Notes: generated by a model not told the origin, from the letters alone. DNA of 12,744 nucleotides from Hyphomicrobiales bacterium (GCA_026989045.1 JALSJY010000198.1:1-12744); one strand, 5' to 3'. Positions 1 through 6,983 are shown, counted from the first letter of the stretch. Translations and numbers: made by a program.

Positions 1-1
1 A

Positions 2-289
2 GCAGCTTCTGTTTCTGCTGCTTTAAGGCGGCAAGCTGGCATGATGATTGGTAATGTTATTGGCTCGAGCATATTTAATATTCTTGGCATTCTTGGCATC
101 ACCGCAATGGTTTTACCCCTTAGCGTGCCGCAATCAATTATCAGTTTTGATATATGGGTTATGCTTAGTGTGTTTCTTATTCTTGTGCCAATGGCTTTTA
201 TGACACGCAAAGTCGGGCGTTTGCAGGGCTGGCTAATGAGCATCGCCTATATTATTTATATCTTGCTGGTTTTTCATAGAGCTGGTTAG
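2..289 (+). CDS. Na+/Ca2+ exchanger-type membrane protein, C-terminal part (5' cut by window)
   Basis: The open frame runs in from the left edge, so only about the last 95 residues are seen. It begins AASVSAALRRQAGMMIGNVI and continues GSSIFNILGILG. The pattern A-x-R-(x)n-GN-V-IGS-IFN is the hallmark of the second alpha repeat of the CaCA (sodium/calcium exchanger) superfamily, where it lines the ion pathway. Two further hydrophobic stretches follow, roughly ISFDIWVMLSVFLILVPMAF and WLMSIAYIIYILLVF, giving the usual membrane-embedded C-terminus. By family it would exchange Ca2+ for Na+ or H+ across the inner membrane; the ion specificity cannot be read here. The internal ATG at position 41 is not the start, because the conserved region begins upstream of it. 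uvrC starts 7 bp after the stop. Confidence 0.85.
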   Translation, partial: AASVSAALRRQAGMMIGNVIGSSIFNILGILGITAMVLPLSVPQSIISFDIWVMLSVFLILVPMAFMTRKVGRLQGWLMSIAYIIYILLVFHRAG

Positions 290-296
290 CTAATAT

Positions 297-2201
297 ATGG
301 CCTCAGAAAAAAACGATATAGATGAAATCAGTGGATTAGAAATAATTGCGGCATTTGTAAAAAACCTGCCCTCCTCCCCTGGTGTTTATCGCATGATTGA
401 TGACAAAGGCGCAGTGATTTATGTTGGCAAAGCAAACAGCCTAAAGGCTCGGGTTAGCAATTACACTCGTTATGAGGGCAATTCAAACCGTATTTGCCGC
501 ATGATTTCTGCAACTCGTTCTATGGAATTTGTCAGCACAAAAACCGAGAGCGAGGCATTATTGCTTGAGGCTAACTTAATCAAACGGCTTAAGCCTTGGT
601 ATAATGTTTTATTGCGTGATGATAAAAGCTTTCCCTTTATATTGCTAGCAACCGATCATGAGGCCGCGCAATTAGTTAAGCACCGTGGCAAACGCCGCCG
701 CAAGGGCCATTATTTTGGCCCGTTTGCTTCTGGCCAATCAGTTGATAGAACTATTGCCACCTTGCAAAAAGCCTTTCTTATTCGCAATTGCTCAAATTCA
801 TATTATGCCAATCGCACCCGCCCATGTTTGCAACATCAAATAAAGCGATGTGCTGCCCCTTGCACTGGTGAAATATCTTTAGGTAAATATCAGGATTTAG
901 TTGATAATACTCGTGCGTTTTTATCTGGTAAATCCAAAAAAATTCAGGAGATGCTTTCATGCGAAATGCAAGCGGCATCGCAAAAGCAAGACTTTGAAAA
1001 TGCCGCACTTTTGCGCGATAGGCTATCAGCTCTTACCTATGTTGTTGGGCAAAATGATATAAGCGCCAAGCTTGTTGAGGAAGCAGATATTTTTGCTATC
1101 CACCAAGAGGCAGGGAAGTTTTGTGTGCAGGTTTTCTTTTTTAGAGCCTTTCAAAATTGGGGTAATCATGCCTTTTATCCGCGCGCTGATGCCTCATTAA
1201 GCGAGAGCGAAGTGCTTGGCGCTTTCATAACGCAATTTTATGAAAATCGAGTTCCGCCAAAGTTTATTTTTGTCTCAAATCAACTTGAAGAGCATAAGTT
1301 AATCGAAAAGGCCTTAAGCGAGAAGCTTGGCTCAAAAGTAAATATTTCAAATCCCAAAAGAGGTGAAAAATTTGAACTTGTAACAAATGCTAAAAATAAT
1401 GCCAAAGAAGCATTGGGGCGACAATTAGCTCAAACATCAGCACAAAAAAGCCTGCTTAAAAAAATGGTTGATGTGTTTGAACTAAAGCAGCAACCACGCC
1501 GAATTGAGGTTTATGATAATTCGCATATTTCTGGCTCTAATGCGGTTGGGGCGATGATTGTTGCGGGAGAAAATGGCTTTGAAAAAAAACATTATCGCTC
1601 ATTTAATATCAAATCTAAAGATATAACCCCTGGTGATGATTTCGGCATGATGGAGGAGGTTTTAACTCGGCGGTTTTCTAGGCTGATGAAAGAAAATCCT
1701 TATGATGAAAAAGGGCAAGGGCAAGAACAAGACAACAAGCAGTTGCCTGAATGGCCAGATGTAATTTTAATTGATGGCGGCAAGGGGCAGTTAAGCGCGG
1801 TGCAAAAGGTATTTGATAAGCTTGGCTTAACAAACGAAGTGACACTTATTGGCATTGCTAAGGGGGAGGAGCGCAACGCAGGACGTGAAACATTTTTTAT
1901 GAATGGTAAAAAATCTTTCATGCTTCCTGCACGCGATCCAGTGCTTTATTATGTGCAGCGCCTAAGAGATGAGGCGCATAGATTTGCCATTGGCAAACAT
2001 AGGGCAAAACGTAGCAAAGATATTGTTAAAAATCCACTTGATGAAATTGAAGGGATTGGCGCAAGCCGCAAACGCGCCCTGCTAAATCATTTCGGCTCTG
2101 CCAAGGCAGTATCACGCGCGGCACTTGTTGACCTTGTTAAGGTGAATGGTATTTCTAAGGCTATGGCAAGTGTGATTTATGATCACTTTAATCAGGGATA
2201 A
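297..2201 (+). CDS. uvrC: Excinuclease ABC subunit C (UvrC)
   Basis: UvrC is the dual-incision endonuclease of UvrABC nucleotide excision repair; it cuts on both sides of a lesion after UvrB loading. The 634 residues show every family part in order. The N-terminal GIY-YIG nuclease spans about 24-105 (GVY at 29-31, IYVG at 41-44, catalytic Arg 52, metal-binding Glu 91). Four cysteines at 165, 177, 185 and 189 fit the UvrC Fe-S site. The UvrB-binding UVR motif is at about 213-246. The RNase H-like nuclease domain has VYDNSH (Asp 407), LIDGG (Asp 493) and DEAHRF (His 561). Tandem helix-hairpin-helix motifs lie at about 581-632 (EIEGIGASRK, VNGISKA). The length is normal. The ATG has no clear SD and sits 7 bp after the exchanger stop, so it may be read through from that gene. 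Confidence 0.97.
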   Translation: MASEKNDIDEISGLEIIAAFVKNLPSSPGVYRMIDDKGAVIYVGKANSLKARVSNYTRYEGNSNRICRMISATRSMEFVSTKTESEALLLEANLIKRLKPWYNVLLRDDKSFPFILLATDHEAAQLVKHRGKRRRKGHYFGPFASGQSVDRTIATLQKAFLIRNCSNSYYANRTRPCLQHQIKRCAAPCTGEISLGKYQDLVDNTRAFLSGKSKKIQEMLSCEMQAASQKQDFENAALLRDRLSALTYVVGQNDISAKLVEEADIFAIHQEAGKFCVQVFFFRAFQNWGNHAFYPRADASLSESEVLGAFITQFYENRVPPKFIFVSNQLEEHKLIEKALSEKLGSKVNISNPKRGEKFELVTNAKNNAKEALGRQLAQTSAQKSLLKKMVDVFELKQQPRRIEVYDNSHISGSNAVGAMIVAGENGFEKKHYRSFNIKSKDITPGDDFGMMEEVLTRRFSRLMKENPYDEKGQGQEQDNKQLPEWPDVILIDGGKGQLSAVQKVFDKLGLTNEVTLIGIAKGEERNAGRETFFMNGKKSFMLPARDPVLYYVQRLRDEAHRFAIGKHRAKRSKDIVKNPLDEIEGIGASRKRALLNHFGSAKAVSRAALVDLVKVNGISKAMASVIYDHFNQG

Positions 2202-2257
2202 TGTAGAAACTCCCAAATTTTCTTGACCTTTTATGAGCAATCCTAAATGATGTAAAT

Positions 2258-2827
2258 ATGAGTAAAAATTCACACACATTTTCTTTGCCAAACCTTTTGA
2301 CCTATGCTCGCATAATTGCCATTCCGTTTATCATTATTTTGGCATTATCTGGCAATGATGCTTTACGTTGGGCGGCGCTTGTTTTGTTTGCTTTGGCGGC
2401 TATCACTGATTTTTTTGATGGCTATCTAGCGCGTAAATGGAAGATGGTTTCACCCGTTGGCCGCATGCTTGATCCCATTGCAGATAAGCTTTTGGTTGGG
2501 GCGCTATTGATTGCATTTGCCTATGATAAAACCTTTTCAGCATTAGACTTAATTCCTGCTATTATCATTATGATGCGTGAGATTTTTGTTTCTGGTTTGC
2601 GTGAATATTTAGGCAATGAGAAAATTGTTTTACCCGTTACAATACTGGCAAAATATAAAACAACTATTCAACTTGTTGCGCTAGGAATTTTATTTGCTGA
2701 GCCGCTTATGGGTGGATTATCACTGATAAGTAATATTTTCTTATGGCTAGCGGCTATTCTAACTATGATTACTGGTTGGGATTATTGGAAAGTAACAATT
2801 AAACATATGCTGAAAGAAGAGAAATGA
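2258..2827 (+). CDS. pgsA: CDP-diacylglycerol-glycerol-3-phosphate 3-phosphatidyltransferase
   Basis: PgsA makes phosphatidylglycerolphosphate from CDP-diacylglycerol and sn-glycerol 3-phosphate, the committed step to phosphatidylglycerol and cardiolipin in the inner membrane. The 189-residue protein carries the complete CDP-alcohol phosphotransferase motif DG-x2-AR-x8-G-x3-D-x3-D at residues 54-76 (Asp 54, Gly 55, Ala 58, Arg 59, Gly 68, Asp 72, Asp 76). Several hydrophobic helices surround it. The opening FSLPNLLTYARIIAIPF is typical of PgsA rather than of phosphatidylserine synthase. Its stop overlaps the moaD start (ATGA), so moaD is probably translationally coupled. uvrC ends 56 bp upstream; that gap contains a CTTGACC -35-like hexamer at 2222-2228 but no convincing -10 at normal spacing. 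Confidence 0.96.
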   Translation: MSKNSHTFSLPNLLTYARIIAIPFIIILALSGNDALRWAALVLFALAAITDFFDGYLARKWKMVSPVGRMLDPIADKLLVGALLIAFAYDKTFSALDLIPAIIIMMREIFVSGLREYLGNEKIVLPVTILAKYKTTIQLVALGILFAEPLMGGLSLISNIFLWLAAILTMITGWDYWKVTIKHMLKEEK

Positions 2828-3075
2828 AAATATTATATTTTGCTTGGTTGCGTGAGCGTTTAAACCGAAGTGAAGATGAATTTGATGTGCCTAACTCTGT
2901 TAGCAATGTTGATGAGTTAATTGATTGGATTGGCGAAAATGATGAGGCCGCAAAAATGGCTTTTGAGAATAAAAAGCTAATAAGAGCTGCAGTTGATGAA
3001 AAAATTGTTGAGCATGATTATTCTATTGCTGGGGCGAAAACAATTGCTTTCTTTCCACCAATGACTGGAGGCTAA
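2824..3075 (+). CDS. moaD: Molybdopterin synthase small (sulfur carrier) subunit MoaD
   Basis: This ubiquitin-fold sulfur carrier has its C-terminal Gly-Gly thiocarboxylated, then delivers sulfur to convert precursor Z (cPMP) to molybdopterin in complex with MoaE. The 83-residue protein starts with the typical beta strand MKILYFAWLRERL and ends FFPPMTGG; the VAFFPP-x-TGG ending is diagnostic for MoaD. The length matches the family (about 80). The ATG overlaps the pgsA stop by 4 bp, and moaE follows immediately. Its last codons contain GGAGG (3067-3071), which appears to serve as the ribosome binding site for moaE. moaA, moaB, moaC and moeA are not in the window. Confidence 0.95.
   Translation: MKILYFAWLRERLNRSEDEFDVPNSVSNVDELIDWIGENDEAAKMAFENKKLIRAAVDEKIVEHDYSIAGAKTIAFFPPMTGG
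3067..3071 (+). promoter_or_regulatory. Shine-Dalgarno site of moaE inside the end of moaD
   Basis: GGAGG overlaps the last Gly-Gly codons of moaD and lies 5 nt before an ATT codon at 3077. It lies 23 nt before the first conventional alternative start, TTG at 3095. The spacing therefore favours initiation at ATT. Confidence 0.5.
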
Positions 3076-3076
3076 C

Positions 3077-3532
3077 ATTTCTATAATTGTTCGATTGCAA
3101 TCTGAAGTTTTTAACCCTGGTGATGAAACTAACCGCTTTATTGAGCAGGCCGATGGCGCGGGGGCGGCAGTTACTTTTACTGGTTTGGTGCGCTCTAGTG
3201 CTGATAACCCAACAAAAAGAATGACGCTTGAACATTACCCAGCATTGGCACAAAGCCAGCTAGAAAACATGGCAAGTGAGGCAACAAAACGCTTTAAATT
3301 GCTCAAAGTTACAATCATTCATCGCTTTGGCATGATGCACCCTAATGAGCCGATTGTGCAGGTGATGGCGCTTAGCCCACATCGCCAAGCTGCGTTTGAT
3401 GGGGCTAATTTCATTATGGACTGGCTAAAAACCGATGCGCCATTTTGGAAATATGAAGAAACACCAGATGGCGCAAAATGGGTTGAAGCAAAAGCAATTG
3501 ATGACAAAGCTAAAGATAAGTGGAAGGCCTAA
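3077..3532 (+). CDS. moaE: Molybdopterin synthase catalytic (large) subunit MoaE, probable ATT start
   Basis: MoaE binds precursor Z and, with thiocarboxylated MoaD, inserts the two dithiolene sulfurs to give molybdopterin. Family landmarks: TFTGLVR, HRFGMMHPNEPIV, SPHRQAAFDGANFIMDWLKT, and PFWKYEETPDGAKWVEA. The two catalytic lysines in DWLKTDAPFWK align with E. coli Lys 119 and Lys 126. There is no in-frame ATG or GTG at the N-terminus, and the frame is open only from 3065. From TTG 3095 the protein would be 145 aa and would lack the usual first strand (IIVRLQSE). From ATT 3077 it is 151 aa, with the lysines at 118 and 125, closely matching the 150-aa E. coli protein, and a GGAGG lies 5 nt upstream. 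I therefore prefer 3077; automatic callers will probably give 3095. The gene is certain, the start is not. It converges with ilvE with 3 bp between stops. Confidence 0.93.
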   Translation: MSIIVRLQSEVFNPGDETNRFIEQADGAGAAVTFTGLVRSSADNPTKRMTLEHYPALAQSQLENMASEATKRFKLLKVTIIHRFGMMHPNEPIVQVMALSPHRQAAFDGANFIMDWLKTDAPFWKYEETPDGAKWVEAKAIDDKAKDKWKA

Positions 3533-3535
3533 GCT

Positions 3536-4411
3536 TTAAGAAGGCTGAACCTCTTTCATATAAGCATCAACCAAGGTTTGGCAGGCTTTTGCTGGAGTAT
3601 ATTTAACCTCACCAACTTCTGAAACTGGGGTTACTTCGGCGGCTGTTCCTGTTAAGAAACATTCATCAAAATCCTTAATTTCTTCTGGCATAATATGACG
3701 CTCAATAATTTTATAGCCAGCTTTTTTAGCCAACTCAATCACTGTGCGTCTTGTGATGCCATTTAAAAAACAATCAGGAGTTGGGGTGTGAATTTCATCT
3801 CCCTTAACAAAAAATACATTCGCCCCTGTCGCCTCAGCAACATAGCCACGATAATCAAGCATTAAAGCATCTGTATATCCCTCACGCATTGCGGCGTGTT
3901 TTGAATTTGTGCAGATCATATAAAGGCCAGCGGCTTTTGAAAAACTAGGTATCATTTCAGGTGATGGGCGTTTCCACTTTGACCAAGTCAAACGAATGCC
4001 CTTTAGACGGTCTTCAAGGGTAAAATAGCTTGGCCATTCCCATGCCGCAACAGCAAGATGAACCTTGTTAGAAGTGGCGGCAATGCCCATTTCTTCTGAC
4101 CCGCACCAAGCAACAGGACGCATATAGGCATCAACAAGATTGTTTTTTACTAATACTTGTTTACAAATATCATCAATTTCACCTGCACTATAGGGAATTT
4201 CAAAATCAAGATATTGAGCAGATTTAACTAAGCGCTCGCTATGCTCATGCAGTTTAAAAATTTCACCGCCATAAGCGCGCTGACCTTCAAAAACAGAGCT
4301 AGCATAATGCAGACCATGAGTTAGCACGTGTAATTTGGCATCTTTCCATGGCACAAATTCTCCATCATACCAAATCCAGCCCTCACGTTGATCCATTGGC
4401 ACAGCACTCAT
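3536..4411 (-). CDS. ilvE: Branched-chain amino acid aminotransferase
   Basis: This is a fold-type IV PLP enzyme that transaminates Leu, Ile and Val with 2-oxoglutarate, the last step of their synthesis. The 291-residue protein opens with IWYDGEFVPWKDAKLHVLTH and FEGQRAY, as BCATs do. The Schiff-base lysine is Lys 159 (IPSFSKAAGLY), and the PLP-binding glutamate is Glu 193 (VAEATGANVFFV). FLNGITRRTVIELA and the phosphate-binding TGTAAEVTPV (254-263) complete the signature and favour BCAT over D-amino-acid transaminase or ADC lyase. A good SD (AAGGA, 7 nt before the ATG) supports the start. It is divergent from a MarR-family regulator, a pairing I recall from other alphaproteobacteria. It ends 3 bp from the end of moaE on the opposite strand with no obvious terminator between. 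Confidence 0.95.
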   Translation of the reverse strand: MSAVPMDQREGWIWYDGEFVPWKDAKLHVLTHGLHYASSVFEGQRAYGGEIFKLHEHSERLVKSAQYLDFEIPYSAGEIDDICKQVLVKNNLVDAYMRPVAWCGSEEMGIAATSNKVHLAVAAWEWPSYFTLEDRLKGIRLTWSKWKRPSPEMIPSFSKAAGLYMICTNSKHAAMREGYTDALMLDYRGYVAEATGANVFFVKGDEIHTPTPDCFLNGITRRTVIELAKKAGYKIIERHIMPEEIKDFDECFLTGTAAEVTPVSEVGEVKYTPAKACQTLVDAYMKEVQPS

Positions 4412-4444
4412 AATTTTATCCTTAAGTATTCAAACATAAGATGT

Positions 4445-4474
4445 TTCATAACCCAAAAAAGTTATTTTGCTCAA
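4445..4474 (-). promoter_or_regulatory. Possible ilvE promoter
   Basis: Read on the minus strand, TTGAGC (4474-4469) and TATGAA (4450-4445) are 18 bp apart, 4/6 matches each to the sigma-70 hexamers. They would give a leader of about 25-30 nt before the ilvE ATG and its AAGGA SD. The whole 4412-4534 interval is very AT-rich, so chance matches are likely. Confidence 0.3.
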
Positions 4475-4534
4475 CTAAAATATTATCTATTTATTTTACT
4501 AAACTCTGCTAAAATAAAATTATAAACAAATAAT

Positions 4535-5056
4535 ATGAGAATAATGATGACAGAGAAAGAAAACAATGTCAACAATGCTGACATAATTTCCGATTTAAAC
4601 GAAATGCCGCTTGATATTATGGGGCTTTTCTTTTTCGCTTACCGAGATTTTGTTAGTGATGCAGATGACTTATTACATAATAAAAATTTTGGTCGGGCGC
4701 ACCATAGGGTGCTATATTTTGTTAATATTCGCCCTGGCATGTCGGTTGCCACTTTGCTTTCGATTTTAAAAATTACCAAACAAAGCCTTGCTCGCGTTCT
4801 ACGTCAACTAATTGACAATGGCTATATTGAGAGAAAATCTGGCAAAAATGATCGCCGCCAGCGCTTGCTTTTTGCTAGTGAAAGGGGCAAAGAATATTTT
4901 ACAATTCTTTCACAAACACAAGCCAGCCGCATCAATGAGGCAATAGAAAATCTGCCTGAAAACAGTCGTGGGATTATCGTAAGGTTTTTTGCGCAAATGA
5001 TAGATAAGAATGATCATGCAATGCTTGAGCAGTTGCATTTACTAGGTAAAGACTAA
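4535..5056 (+). CDS. MarR-family transcriptional regulator (PetP-like)
   Basis: This 173-residue protein is a winged helix-turn-helix regulator of the MarR family, expected to bind palindromic operators as a dimer. The DNA-binding core runs from about 53 to 120: FGRAHHRVLYFVNIRPGMSV, then the recognition-helix region ITKQSLARVLRQLIDNGYIE (80-99), and the wing with DRRQR (106-110). Flanking helices (LDIMGLFFFAYRDFV before, FFAQMIDKNDHAML after) form the dimer interface. The FFFAYRDF...GRAHHRVL...KQSLARVL pattern resembles the alphaproteobacterial PetP subgroup. In other species that gene is followed by the response regulator petR; here the next gene is proC on the other strand. Starts at 4535, 4544 and 4547 are all possible and none has a good SD. 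It is divergent from ilvE and might control it or itself. The ligand is unknown. Confidence 0.88.
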   Translation: MRIMMTEKENNVNNADIISDLNEMPLDIMGLFFFAYRDFVSDADDLLHNKNFGRAHHRVLYFVNIRPGMSVATLLSILKITKQSLARVLRQLIDNGYIERKSGKNDRRQRLLFASERGKEYFTILSQTQASRINEAIENLPENSRGIIVRFFAQMIDKNDHAMLEQLHLLGKD

Positions 5057-5096
5057 TATAGCTTTTTGAAAAAAATAAACTTTAGATTTACGAGCC

Positions 5097-5119
5097 AAAA
5101 ATTTAAGAGCCAAGCTCTT
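5097..5119 (-). terminator. Likely intrinsic terminator of proC, overlapping its stop codon
   Basis: On the minus strand the last proC codons form AAGAGC-TTG-GCTCTT, a perfect 6-bp stem with a 3-nt loop (5119-5105). It is followed by AAATTTTT (5104-5097). The stem is short and the U-tract starts 3 nt late, so efficiency is uncertain. It lies where a proC terminator would be expected, facing the marR 3' end. Confidence 0.45.
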
Positions 5120-5918
5120 CATTGCGTTTTGCAGCTTTTTTAAACGCGCGCGAAAAGAGAGATGAAAAACCATCATCAGCCATTAAAACCGATAATGCCG
5201 CCTCGGTTATGCCACCGGGGGAGGTGACATTTTTTCGTAAAATTGCGGCATCACTAGCATCATCTTGCATCAAGGCTGCCGCCCCAATAACAGTTTGGCG
5301 CGCCAAAATTTTAGCTTTTTCTTCTTCAAGTCCCTGCTCCACCCCTGCTTGTGCCATGGCCTCGGCTAATAGAAAAACATAGGCTGGCCCACAGCCAGAA
5401 ACAAAAGTCAAAGCATCAAGATCATCTTCATTATCAAACCAATGAACATCTCCAGATGCCTGCATCAGTGCATTAGCAATTTTTATATCTGACTTGCTTA
5501 CGCCATCAGCTTTAACAGCGCCCGTAACCCCCTGCCCTACTTGCGCTGGAGTATTTGGCATAGCACGAATGATTTTTTTTGACCCAAGCGTTTTTGATAG
5601 ATTTTCTAATTTAATGCCACCAGCAATTGAAAGCACCAAAACATCAGGCTTAATATATGGTTTTATAGAATTTAAAACCTGCTCCATAATTTGTGGTTTT
5701 ACAGCAAGCACCACTATTTGAGCATCAATATCAGGCATGTTTGGCAATATTGAAATTTTATGTTTTGCGGCAAAATCAATTGTAGATTGCTGAGGCTTTG
5801 GATCAATCAGGGTTAAAGAAGATGGTTTTAGGTCAGATTTAAGCCAGCCACGCGCCATAGCCATGCCCATTTTGCCAGCACCAATTAAAAATAGTGAATT
5901 TATATTCTTTAGGCTCAT
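5103..5918 (-). CDS. proC: Pyrroline-5-carboxylate reductase
   Basis: ProC reduces 1-pyrroline-5-carboxylate to L-proline with NAD(P)H, the last step of proline synthesis, in the cytoplasm. The 271 residues show the N-terminal Rossmann motif LIGAGKMGMAMARGWL (G13, G15, G18), then LAVKPQ (71-76) and RAMPNTP (118-124). The C-terminal dimerisation and substrate domain has SGCGPAYVFLLAEAM (174-188) and the signature TSPGGITEAAL (232-242). The length is normal. The ATG overlaps the stop of the upstream YbjN-domain gene (ATGA at 5918-5915), so the two are probably cotranscribed and coupled. The 3' end forms a terminator-like hairpin. Confidence 0.96.
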   Translation of the reverse strand: MSLKNINSLFLIGAGKMGMAMARGWLKSDLKPSSLTLIDPKPQQSTIDFAAKHKISILPNMPDIDAQIVVLAVKPQIMEQVLNSIKPYIKPDVLVLSIAGGIKLENLSKTLGSKKIIRAMPNTPAQVGQGVTGAVKADGVSKSDIKIANALMQASGDVHWFDNEDDLDALTFVSGCGPAYVFLLAEAMAQAGVEQGLEEEKAKILARQTVIGAAALMQDDASDAAILRKNVTSPGGITEAALSVLMADDGFSSLFSRAFKKAAKRNEELGS

Positions 5919-6418
5919 GCCTCACCTTGAGTTTCAAACATTGCTGAGGCAAGCGCAAAATCTGCATCTTTCTCTGCCCAAAGGACAAATTGGAATGCCT
6001 GATAATATGTATCACAGATCTCGCTTGCCGTGCGCAATAATACCTCACATTGAAGTGCAGAAATATCTGCCCCCCCTGATAGCATATGCGAGTGGCGAAA
6101 TAAAATAATCCCCTCATTGGGTCTAAAGTCAAAATGGCCAATCCATAGCTGAGAGTTAACTTTTGAAATTAACTTGCTCACTTCATTCACTCGCTCATCT
6201 GGAACTTTTAAATCAAATGAACAGGCAATATGCAGGCTTTCTAAATTATTTATCCAAGTAAAGGAAATATAATAATCGCTCCAGCCACCACGCACAGAAA
6301 TAGAAATTTCATCAGCTTCCTCACGCTCAAACGAATAATCGTTAATCGAAGCAATATGCTCGATTAAATCAACTGGGTGCAAAGCGCCTTGGCTTTGAGC
6401 TTCTAAAGATATTGGCAT
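5915..6418 (-). CDS. YbjN domain-containing protein
   Basis: This 167-residue protein has the layout of the alphaproteobacterial YbjN-domain family (a type III secretion chaperone-like fold): a short N-terminal leader, then alternating strands and helices. Visible segments include VDLIEHIASINDYSFEREEA, EISISVRGGWSDYYISFTW, LHIACSFDLKVPDERVNEVS, LWIGHFDFRPNEGIILFRHS, and a helical C-terminus rich in Phe and Trp. It has no signal peptide or membrane helix, so it is probably cytoplasmic. The biochemical function of the family is not established; E. coli YbjN has been linked to stress and motility phenotypes. Only a weak SD (AGG, 8 nt before the ATG) is present. The 4-bp overlap with proC is the main clue to its job, a pairing I associate with this class, but it does not prove a role in proline synthesis. 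Confidence 0.8.
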   Translation of the reverse strand: MPISLEAQSQGALHPVDLIEHIASINDYSFEREEADEISISVRGGWSDYYISFTWINNLESLHIACSFDLKVPDERVNEVSKLISKVNSQLWIGHFDFRPNEGIILFRHSHMLSGGADISALQCEVLLRTASEICDTYYQAFQFVLWAEKDADFALASAMFETQGEA

Positions 6419-6608
6419 TTAAGCAACCTATTTGCGTATTAAAATTAACTCATCAATTAACGAATCACAATAATATAAATCACGCCATTCATGCGGGCAT
6501 AATGTATGTTTTACTAATTCACCCAAGGGTAGTTAATAAGGCGTTAACCATAGGTTTTTCTTCACAAGCTATTTATAAAATTTGCTTTTTTTACAAGAGG
6601 AGATAAAA

Positions 6609-6857
6609 TTATACTTTTTTCTTGCTTTTCAACGCACCCAAATCCTTTCGTAAAGACTTTATTTCTTCTTCTTGGATTTGCACCATTTCACGCAAAACAT
6701 CAAAATCTTCTCGCTTCACCAAATCAAGATCAGCAACAAATCTCTCAACCTGAGACTTAACCGCTGTTTCTATTTCACGGCGGACACCATCGGCAACACC
6801 TGCGGCATTATCCATTAGTTTTCCTAATTCATCGAAAAAATTGTTTTCCTTAGTCAT
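6609..6857 (-). CDS. ubiK: UbiK accessory factor (BMFP/YqiC family)
   Basis: This 82-residue protein of the UbiK (formerly BMFP or DUF526) family acts in gammaproteobacteria as an accessory factor for aerobic ubiquinone biosynthesis with UbiJ, and can bind membranes. The N-terminal half (FFDELGKLMDNAAGVADGVR) is the amphipathic segment typical of the family. The C-terminal part, about 48-76 (LVKREDFDVLREMVQIQEEE then IKSLRKDLGAL), is a heptad-patterned coiled coil expected to trimerise; VKREDFDVLREM is the conserved core. The protein ends in a basic SKKKV tail. A good SD (AAGGA, 8 nt upstream) supports the start. It is divergent from lgt, the usual alphaproteobacterial arrangement. The role here is inferred by homology. 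Confidence 0.88.
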   Translation of the reverse strand: MTKENNFFDELGKLMDNAAGVADGVRREIETAVKSQVERFVADLDLVKREDFDVLREMVQIQEEEIKSLRKDLGALKSKKKV

Positions 6858-6893
6858 GGTTTAAATCCTTTTCCTAGTAAAATTTGCGTTACA

Positions 6894-6905
6894 CCCTATG
6901 TAGGG
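6894..6905. promoter_or_regulatory. Small dyad in the ubiK/lgt divergent region
   Basis: CCCTA-TG-TAGGG is a perfect inverted repeat with 5-bp arms. It lies 36 bp before the ubiK start and about 78 bp before lgt, where an operator could act on either gene. No known consensus is recognised. Confidence 0.25.
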
Positions 6906-6914
6906 AGAATAGTT

Positions 6915-6929
6915 GCTCTTGACCAGAGC
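6915..6929. promoter_or_regulatory. Dyad covering the putative lgt -35 element
   Basis: GCTCT-TGACC-AGAGC is a perfect inverted repeat with 5-bp arms and a 5-bp centre. It contains the CTTGAC hexamer proposed as the lgt -35, so a protein bound here would block that promoter. It could also be chance. Confidence 0.3.
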
Positions 6930-6947
6930 GGTTAAAAAAAAGCATGT
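6918..6947 (+). promoter_or_regulatory. Possible lgt promoter
   Basis: CTTGAC (6918-6923) equals the alphaproteobacterial -35 consensus. At N18 lies GCATGT (6942-6947), only 3/6 to CTATAT. The expected transcript start is about 30 nt before the lgt ATG. The -35 is strong and the -10 weak. Confidence 0.35.
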
Positions 6948-6983
6948 TCATTTATTGATTTTTTTAACTAAAGTAGAAATAAT

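Noticed and set aside
2222..2250. CTTGACC before pgsA as a promoter
   Set aside because: The -35 is good, but the best -10 (CTAAAT) is only 15 bp away and would start transcription almost at the ATG. It was left out of the feature list.
3526..3556. GCCT/AGGC hairpin as a bidirectional terminator between moaE and ilvE
   Set aside because: The stem is only 4 bp and has no T-tract on either strand.
4475..4516. TAAAAT/ATTTTA inverted repeat and CTAAAATA direct repeats as a MarR operator
   Set aside because: The region is extremely AT-rich, the arms are 6-8 bp of A and T only, and no GC-anchored symmetry is present. Chance is sufficient.
5839..6141. 100-codon minus-strand ORF across the YbjN/proC junction
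   Set aside because: It is out of frame with two well-supported genes and is explained as a shadow.
6412..6606. 64-codon + strand ORF in the gap between the YbjN gene and ubiK
   Set aside because: It has no SD, overlaps the start of the YbjN gene on the other strand, and has a low-complexity translation with no domain-like pattern. The gap is better described as non-coding.
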